A DNA stretch of 20,719 nucleotides, taken from NCBI GenBank assembly GCA_003456455.1, contig DMRV01000440.1:1-20719 (forward strand). The letters run 5' to 3'. Within the stretch, counting starts at the first letter, position 1; each line of letters begins with the position of its first letter. The notes beneath the pieces were generated by a model. It had not been told where the DNA came from. It made no database searches and worked only from the letters and a program-made list of their open reading frames with translations. The position numbers and the translations under genes are program-made. The DNA is from Flavobacteriales bacterium (GTDB lineage Bacteria > Bacteroidota > Bacteroidia > UBA10329). Positions 1 to 9,100 of this stretch are shown piece after piece.

Positions 1-198
1 AGTTGCAGGACAACCATTTACGTCAGTTACAATTACAGCATAGTTTCCAGCTGCTAAAGCTGTAGGATTAAACCCACCCCAATCTTCAGCATAAGGAGGA
101 GTTCCTCCGGTAACCGTTACGATGGCAGAACCATTATCACCTGCATTACATGTAGCATCAGTTCCCTGAACAACAACTTCCATAGGTTGCGGAGTAAC
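1..198 (-). other. SprB-type repeat domain, partial
   Basis: After the last HYR unit the protein changes character. It reads MEVVVQGTDATCNAGDNGSA, then a TVTGGTPPY stretch, a W, an LAAGNY motif and VIVTDVNGCPAT at the edge. The order C-x-x-GxNGxA, GGTPPY, LxAGxYxVxVTDxxGC is the SprB repeat pattern (Pfam SprB), named after the Flavobacterium johnsoniae gliding adhesin. More copies and a T9SS sorting domain are expected to the left, but that is not visible here. Confidence 0.8.
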
Positions 199-3100
199 GA
201 AGAATGTACATGTGGCCGTATTACCACTTTCATCTTCAGCAATAATGGTCGTGTTAAGCTGTACTGTAATAGGAGCACCCGCAAGAGGCGACTGTGTAAG
301 AGTAACCGCACCACAAGCATCTGAACCAGATGCCATGAGCGTGTAATCTGGCAATACAAACTGGCAAGTTGCACCCAACTCCACCGTCTGATCTGCTGGA
401 CAGGTTACGGTAGGATCAATGACGTCAGTTACTGTTAGAATGAACTCACACACTGTTTGATTTCCAGTATCGTCAGTTGCCACCATGATTATAAGATCAG
501 AGGCGGCACCAATAAATGAAGTTCCAGCAGCAGGAATTTGGCTTATAGCAATGATACCATCGCAGTTATCAGTTGCCGTAAACTGAGATGCAAAATCAGG
601 AACAATTGTTTCACAATTGCTACTTGCAGGAATCGTAATGTCAGGAGGGCAGACAGAGATTATTGGTGCAATGGTGTCAAATACTTCTAGGGCGAAAGAA
701 CAATCAGCTTCATTTCCATTTGCGTCTTCTGCGGTAATCGTTACCACCGAGTTGGCAACTATCACGGTACCCAATGGAGGGAATTGTCCTAAAGCCAAAC
801 CAGTAGACAAGCAGTTATCCTCTGCAATCACCTCAGTTCTATAATCAGGAATCTCGAACTGGCAGTTGTTGTCGAAAAAAGCGGTGATGCTTTGAGGACA
901 AACAATTGTAGGAAGCGTGTTATCGACAGGAGTAACCATAAATGAGCAGTTAACAGCATTACCTCCGTCATCTGTTACAGTGAAAATTATCTCAGTCTCT
1001 TGAGTTATAGCTGTTCCTTCATCTGGTGATTGATCAATAAAGGTATTTGAACAATTATCAAAAATTTGCACTAGACCTCTGTAATCGGATATAAACACCT
1101 CACAAGTATTAGTTACACTTACCTCAATATCCGGAGGACAGCTAATTATTGGGTCCGTAACATCCGATGGAATTACATCGAACGTACAGCTCTCGGTGTT
1201 TCCAGCATTATCAGTTGCCGTCAACACAATAGCCGTTTGAAAGGTAATTACTGTTCCAGCAGTCAAACTTTGAGTCACTGAAGTCAACTGACAATTATCT
1301 GTAATAGTTGCTAAAGCAACGTAATCCGGAATCTCAAATCCACAAGTAGCATCCAAGTTCACATTCTGATCTGCTGGACAAATAACAACTGGTGGCGTTA
1401 CATCTGTTGGAAGAACACCAAAAGAGCACGATGCTGAGTTTCCGTTAGCATCAGTTGCAGTTAACTCTACAGAGCTTGGTCCTGTAATCACTGTTCCAGC
1501 AACAGGGCTTTGAGCATAGGTAATGGCACCTGCACAGTTATCCGTAGCGGTAATGAACCCAATATAATCCGCAATCTCAAAGCCACAATTGGCATCAAAA
1601 TCAACCTCAACATCCGCGTTACAAACTACCACTGGTGGAGTCTGATCGTCTGGCGTTAGCGTGAAATCACATGTTGATGAGTTTCCATTGCCATCATTTG
1701 CTGTAAGGGTAACCAAAACCGAGCTGGACAAACTACTTCCAACTGATGGAGATTGAGTTACTACAATTGAGTTTGAACAATTATCTGCTGTTGTGGCAGA
1801 TGTCGTGTAATCCGATAGTATGAACTCGCAATTATTGTTTACTGCAACATTTTGATTTGCAGGACAGGTCACTGTCGGAGCAATTTCATCTGCAGGAACC
1901 ACAACAAACACGCAGCTACTTGAGTTACCGGCCTCATCCATCGCAGTAAGTGTTACGATAGTATTTGCCGCATGAGTTGACCCTACAACTGGACTTTGTG
2001 TAACAGTTGAAACAGAACTACAGTTGTCTGATACGGTGCCTGAGGCTGTGTAATCATCCATTAGAAAACTGCAAGTTGCATCAAACAATTCCTGCTGACG
2101 TCCAGGACAAGTAATCACTGGAGAAACATTATCATCAGGAGAAAGACCAAATGAACAGGTAATAGCATTTCCATCAGCATCAGTGGCTGTCAATGTGATA
2201 ATTGTATCACCTTGAACTAATTGTCCAGCAGCTGGGAATTGAGTAATAACTGGAACTGCATCACAGTTATCATCTGCAAAAGCTTGCCCCGTATAATCCG
2301 GAAGTTGGTATTCGCAATTTGCATCAAACAATCCAACCTGATTTCCAATGCAAGTAATACTTGGCTGGATGTTGTCAATCAACTCAACATCAAACTGACA
2401 TGTTGAGGTATTTCCGAAGTCATCCGTTGCTGTTATCTCAACGGTAGTATTCGAACTCACAAGCGTACCCGCAGATGGGGATTGAGCCAATCCAGACGTT
2501 CCACAATTATCAGTTGTAGTAACCAACGTGGTATAATCCAATAGTGTAAACTGACAATTTATATCAGCTCCCACAACTTGATTGCTTGGACACGAAACTA
2601 CTGGAGGTGTATTATCAATTACGCTGAAAGTACACGTGCCTTGGTTTCCTGATACATCTGTAGAAACCAACGTTACTGTAGTTGTTCCTGTAACGGTAAC
2701 ACTAGCTGCTGGAGTTTGAGATACAATTGGAGAAGCATCGCAATTATCTGAATCTGTACCGAGAGCCGTGTAATCCGGCAACACCAATTGACAAGCAGCA
2801 TCAAAGCTTTCGTACTGATCTAACGGACATGCTATAACAGGAGCAGTTGTATCAGACACCGTTACTGTAAATGAGCAAGTTCCAGTGTTTCCATTTCCAT
2901 CTTCCGCATCAAATGTGACAGTGGTTGGGCCAAGTGGGAAAGTAAATCCACTAGCTGGCACTACTTGAACAGGAACTGGACTTGGGTTGCAGTTGTCAGA
3001 TGCAATAGGGTTGTCATAGGCAACAACAGCATCGCATGAGATGATTGTATCGTTAGGGCAAGTTAAAACCGGCAGTTCGTTATCCTCAACAGTAAGAGTA

Positions 3101-6100
3101 AACGTACAGCTGTTCGTATTTCCACTGCCATCCACAGCTTCGTAAGAAATTGTGTTATCTCCAAAACCAAATGTCGACCCTGAAACCTGACCAATGATTA
3201 TATATGGAACTAGTCCCGTTGAGCAATTATCATCAACCGTTGGTAAGTTATAGGTCACAACTGCATCGCATGTTCCTAAATCATTGCTAACTGCAAAGTC
3301 TGCAGGGCACGTAAGCGTTGGTCGTTCGTTGTCTTCAACTGTTACGACAAAACTACAATCGTCCATGTTTCCACTTCCGTCAACAACGTTATAAGAAACT
3401 GTGGTTGGTCCTTCTGGGAAAGAAGCACCCGAAGCAAGTCCGCCAGTAAGCGTTGGTCCTGTGAATGTGATACAGTTATCAGTAACCGTTGGTAGAGTGT
3501 AAGTCACATTGGCTTCACAAGTTCCCAGGATGGCAAAAACAGAAATATCAGCAGGGCATGTAATTACTGGATCCTCGTTGTCAATTACCGTAACAAGAAA
3601 AGAACAAGTAGCAACATTGGTAGCTGCATCTTCCGCCTCATATAGAACCGTTGTTGTCCCTAATGGGAAAGTAGACCCGCTAGCCAAACCATTCTCAAGT
3701 GTTGGTGTAATAGCTCCAATACAATTATCAGTTGCCACAGGGTTAGCATAATTCACTTCCTGACCACAAGTTCCTGGCTCAACATTTACTGTAATGTCAA
3801 TTGGACATCCAAACATGATTGGCAAAATATTGTCGTTAACCGTAACCGTAAATGAGCAGGTAGAAACATTTCCATTTCCATCATTGGCCTGATAAACAAT
3901 TGTTGTGGTACCGAGCGAAAATGACGAGCCAGATGAAAGACCAGAAGTAAGAACAGGTGTTAATCCTGTAGCACAATTATCTGTTACAGTTGGAGAACTG
4001 TAGTTTACAAATGCTTGACAGCTATTGATTCCAACATTACTAACAACATCGGCAGGACACGTAATAACCGGTTCTTCATTATCAGTTACAGTAACCGTAA
4101 AGCTGCAAGATTCGGTGTTACCAGCAGCGTCTTCAGCTTCATAGGTAACAACTGTTGCTCCAAGAGGGAATGTAGCTCCAGAAGCAAAACCAGCTTCTAA
4201 GCTTGGCACAATACCAGTTGAACAGTTATCAGTAGCGGTTGGCAAGTTGTAGATTACATCTGCACCGCATGATAAAGGTGTTACGGTCGTTGTAATATTC
4301 GTTGGACACAAAATAACCGGGTCTTCTACATCTACCACAGTTACATTGAAAGAACATGTTGCAACGTTATTGTCGGCATCAGTAGCAGTATAAGTAACTA
4401 GCGTAGTTCCAACAATAAATGGTGTTCCACTTGCACCACCAGCCGTAAGCTGTGGAATAAGAACTCCATCGCAATTATCGGATACTGATAGCGTAGCATA
4501 ATTAACCACTGCCTCACAAGCATCTACATCATTATCAACCTGAATATCAGCAGGACAATTAGCAAACACAGGTACTTGATTGTCTTCTGGCGTTATTAGA
4601 ACTGTACATGTTCCAACGTTACCCGAAGCATCGGTGGCTGAGAGTGTAACCGTTGTAGCAGAACCAATAGATGTGCCTGAAATTGGCGATTGCGTTACAA
4701 CCGCTGACGGATCACAATTATCGATTGGAGCAATTGACCCTGTGTAATCCGGAAGAACATACTGGCAATTAGGATTTACCTGTACAACCGCATCCTGAGG
4801 ACATGTAATACTTGGTGCAGTGTTGTCTTCTGGAATTACATCGAACGTACAAACAGAACTGTTTCCAGCATCATCAATAGCTGTAATTGTTACCGTAGAT
4901 GTACTACTTCCAATATTGACTCCTGAATTAGGGCTTTGAACAAGAGTTAAACTGTTATCACAGTTATCTGTAGCAACAGCTAGACTTGTGTAATCTGTCA
5001 AGGTGAAATCACATGTTGCTGATAGGTCAACTAACAAATCGTTAGGACATGTAATTGTTGGAACTGTAATGTCAACTGGGGCAATGTCAAAATTACATGA
5101 AGCCGTATTTCCAGCATCATCCACGGCTGTAACAGTAATCGTTGTGGTTCCTGAAACGATTGAACCTACTGAAGGACTTTGCGTAATGAACAGTGTATTA
5201 TCGCAGTTGTCTGAAATTGTTGCCAAACCAGTAACATCTGCAACAGTAAATCCACAATCAGCTGTAGCATTAATGGTCTGATTTACTGGGCAAACAACAC
5301 TTGGATTCGTATCATCCTCAGCAACAACATTGAATGAACAACTAGTAGTATTTCCGGATGCATCTTCAACTTCAATCGTTACTACAGCATTTCCAGACAA
5401 TGTAGTTCCAGCTGAAGCTGTTTGAGTAACTACAGGGTTAGCATCACAATTATCATCAACGGTAGCGAGACCTGTATAATCTGGCAGTAAATACTGACAG
5501 ACGCCATTAAAACTTACTGTTTGATCCGCAGGACAAACAATTGTTGGATCAACATCATCGTCTGGTAATATGTCAAATGAACATGTATTCACATTACTCG
5601 ATCCATCCATAACCGACAATACAATTGTCGTATTACCAGAAACCGTGGTTCCTGCAATTGGTGATTGAGTAACCGTGTAAGGTGGTGGCGTACAATTATC
5701 AGACACCGTGGCTAATGAAACATAGCTTAGAAGGTCAAACTCACAGCCAGCATCAAACGATTCTACAATATCCGCTGGACATGAAATAAACGGAGCTGTG
5801 TTGTCTGATGGAGTTACAAGGAAAACGCAGGTACCAATATTGCCGGCTCCATCTATGGATGCGAGCGTAACCGTAGTTGCTCCTCCTATTATTGACCCAG
5901 CGACTGGTGATTGCGAAATTGACAAGCCAGAATCGCAATTATCTGCAACACTTCCTAGTCCAGTGTAGTCTGGTATTACCAATTCGCACTGAGCACCAAG
6001 AGTAGGTGTTTGCGCACCCGGACAAGTAACAATCGGGTCTGTGCTATCTTCTGGAATTAAATCAAACGTACAACTAGCTGTATTCGTATCGTCATCAGTG

Positions 6101-9100
6101 GCGGTCAACGTTATAGTTGTTGTGCCAGTAATAGTTGTTCCAACATTTACATCTTGAGTCACCGTTGGCGTTCCACTACAATTATCAGTTGCGGTAGGTA
6201 ATCCAGTGTAATCAATTACATCAAACCCACATGCTGCGTCAACCGCTACCGTTTGATCTCCAGGACATGTAATGTTCGGATTGTCATTGTCAGCAGGCGT
6301 AACCAAGAAAGTACAATTCGCTGTGTTCACATTATCGTCCTCTGCCGTTAACGTAACCGTTGTTGGAATAGAGATTATGGTTCCGAAAGCAGGACTTTGA
6401 GTGACCGATACGGATGCATCGCAGTTATCATCTGTAGTTCCATTACCAGTGTAATCCAATACTACAAACTGACAGCTGGCGTTAGAGCTAACCGTCTGTG
6501 GCCCAGGGCAAGTAATAGTTGGATCTACATCATCATCAGGAATTACGTCAAACGTACATGTGGCTAAATTCCCACTTGCATCAGTAACTGTAAGGGTTAT
6601 TTCAGTTAAGCCAGTGATAACGCTTCCCGTGTTTGGGCTTTGAGCAACACTTGGACTAGCATCACAATTATCAGCTGCCGTAGCTCCACTTGCGTAATCC
6701 GTTAGTGTGAATTGACATCCAGCATCAAAACTGACATCTTCATCTACAGGACAAACAATTGTCGGATTCGTATTATCAAATGGAATAACCGAGAACGTAC
6801 ATGTATTAGCATTAAGCGCTACATCTGTAGAGGTAATGGTTATAACCGTAGTCGCAGAAATACTAGTTCCTGAAGCAGGGCTTTGAGATAAAGTTGGAGA
6901 AGCATCACAATTGTCATCCGTATTTACTTGACCAACATATGATAGCAGCGTGTAACTACAACCAGCGTTAAAGTTGACTGTCTGATCGCCAGGACATGAA
7001 ACTGTTGGAATTGTATTATCCGAAGGAATCACATCAAAGCTGCAAGAACTGGCATTTCCATCAGCATCTGTAGCTGTAAGCGTAACAGCACTTGTTGTTC
7101 CGATTGATGAACCTGAAGCGGGTGACTGAGTAATTACCGCAACACCTCCACAATTATCTACAGCCGATGCTGATCCAGTGTAATTAACAATTACAAATTG
7201 ACACTGTGAGTTGAAAGACACAATCTCATCAGCAGGACAAGTAATAACTGGCGCAGTATTATCAACTGGAAGCACACTGAATACGCAGGTAGTACTGTTA
7301 TTATCATTATCAACCGCAGTAAGCGTAATTACTTGCGAACCAGTAATAGTGGCAGTAGCACCCGGAGACTGTGTAACCAAGACATTATTGTCGCAGTTAT
7401 CGGCTGCAGTTGCCAAAGAAGTATAGTCAGGCAGAACAAAATTACAACTCGCACTAAATACTTCTGATTGATTGCTTGGACAAGTAATTGTCGGAACAGT
7501 ATTATCAGAAGGAATTACAGCAAACGAACAGTTGCCCGTATTTCCAGCATCATCAGTACCTGTAATTGTTACTGTGGTTGAGCCAGAAATGACTGTTCCA
7601 AAACCAGGGCTTTGTGTAACTGTTACAGATTGGTCACAATTATCGGTGGCACTCGCCTGTCCTGTGTAATCCGCAAGAGCATAAGCGCAGCTTGCATCAA
7701 AATCTACGTTAATATCGTTCGGACAAGTTACCGATGGGTTTTGACCATCAACCGGAATGATATTGAAGCTACAAGCACTAGTGTTGCCACTTGCATCAGT
7801 AGCTGTTAGTGTAATAGCCGATTGTCCAGAAATGGTTGCACCAGTAGCAGGACTTTGAGTTACTGTGGGCGTTCCAGCACAATTGTCTCCGAGGCTAACT
7901 GGTGTAGCTAAATAATTACCAACAACAAACTCACAGCTGCTATTGAAGTTTACGTTAATATCAGCAGCACACGTAATTGTTGGTGCTATGATATCTTGAA
8001 CAATTACCTCGAAATCACATGAGTTGGTATTATTGTCGGCATCTTCTACAGAAATAGTTACAGTTGTATTTGCTGTAATAGTTGTTCCTGAAGCTGGAGA
8101 TTGTGTAACTGATGGTGCTCCATCGCAATTATCAGAAACAGTTGCAGAAGAAGTATAACTTAAAAGAGTGCTTTCACAACTTACATTCAAATTAACCAAT
8201 TGGTCTGATGGACAGGTCACATTCGGGGCTGTTCCATCAGAAGGAATCACATCGAAATTACATGTAGCCGTGTTTCCACTAGCATCCGTAACCGTTAATA
8301 CAATATTTGTAGTCGAAGCAATTGAAGTTCCTGCAACTGGAGATTGTGCTACAGAGGGATTAGAATCACAATTGTCTAGTGGAGTTGCACCACTGATGTA
8401 ATTGCCTACAGTGAACTGACAATTTGAATTATAGGATACATTCAAATCAGCAGGACAACTGATTGTTGGGTCGACATCGTCTTGCGGAATAACGGTGAAT
8501 GTGCAAACGCTGGTATTGTTATTTCCATCAGTAGCCGTAAGAGTAACAGACGTGTTTCCAGTAATCGTTGTTCCCAATATTGGACTTTGTGTTACAGTAA
8601 CAGGGGCTACACAATTATCTGTAGTTGAAGCCAAACCTGTGTAGTCTGTAATATCAAATTCACAACCAGCATTAAATACCTCAAGCTGATTACTTGGACA
8701 GCTAATAGTTGGATTGGTAGCATCAAACGGTTCAGCGTTGAAAGTACATGAGCTGCTGTTCCCGCTTGCATCCGTAACAGTTAAGGTAACCGGTGTTGAG
8801 GAAGTTAAAATTGCCCCTGAAATTGGAGACTGAACCACTCCGGGGTTCGGGTCGCAATCATCACTTACAACAGCATTGACATAATTTGGAAGTGTAAACT
8901 GACAAATAGAGTTAACAGCTACTTGCTGATCAGAAGGGCAAGTAATAACTGGATCTACAATATCATTCGGGTTAACGAAGAAGCTGCAACTAGAAGCATT
9001 TCCGCTAAGGTCCGTAGCCGTAATAGTAATTTCAGTACTACCTGTAATTGTCGTTGCTGCTACAGGGCTTTGAACCAATATTGGTGTATCACAGTTATCA

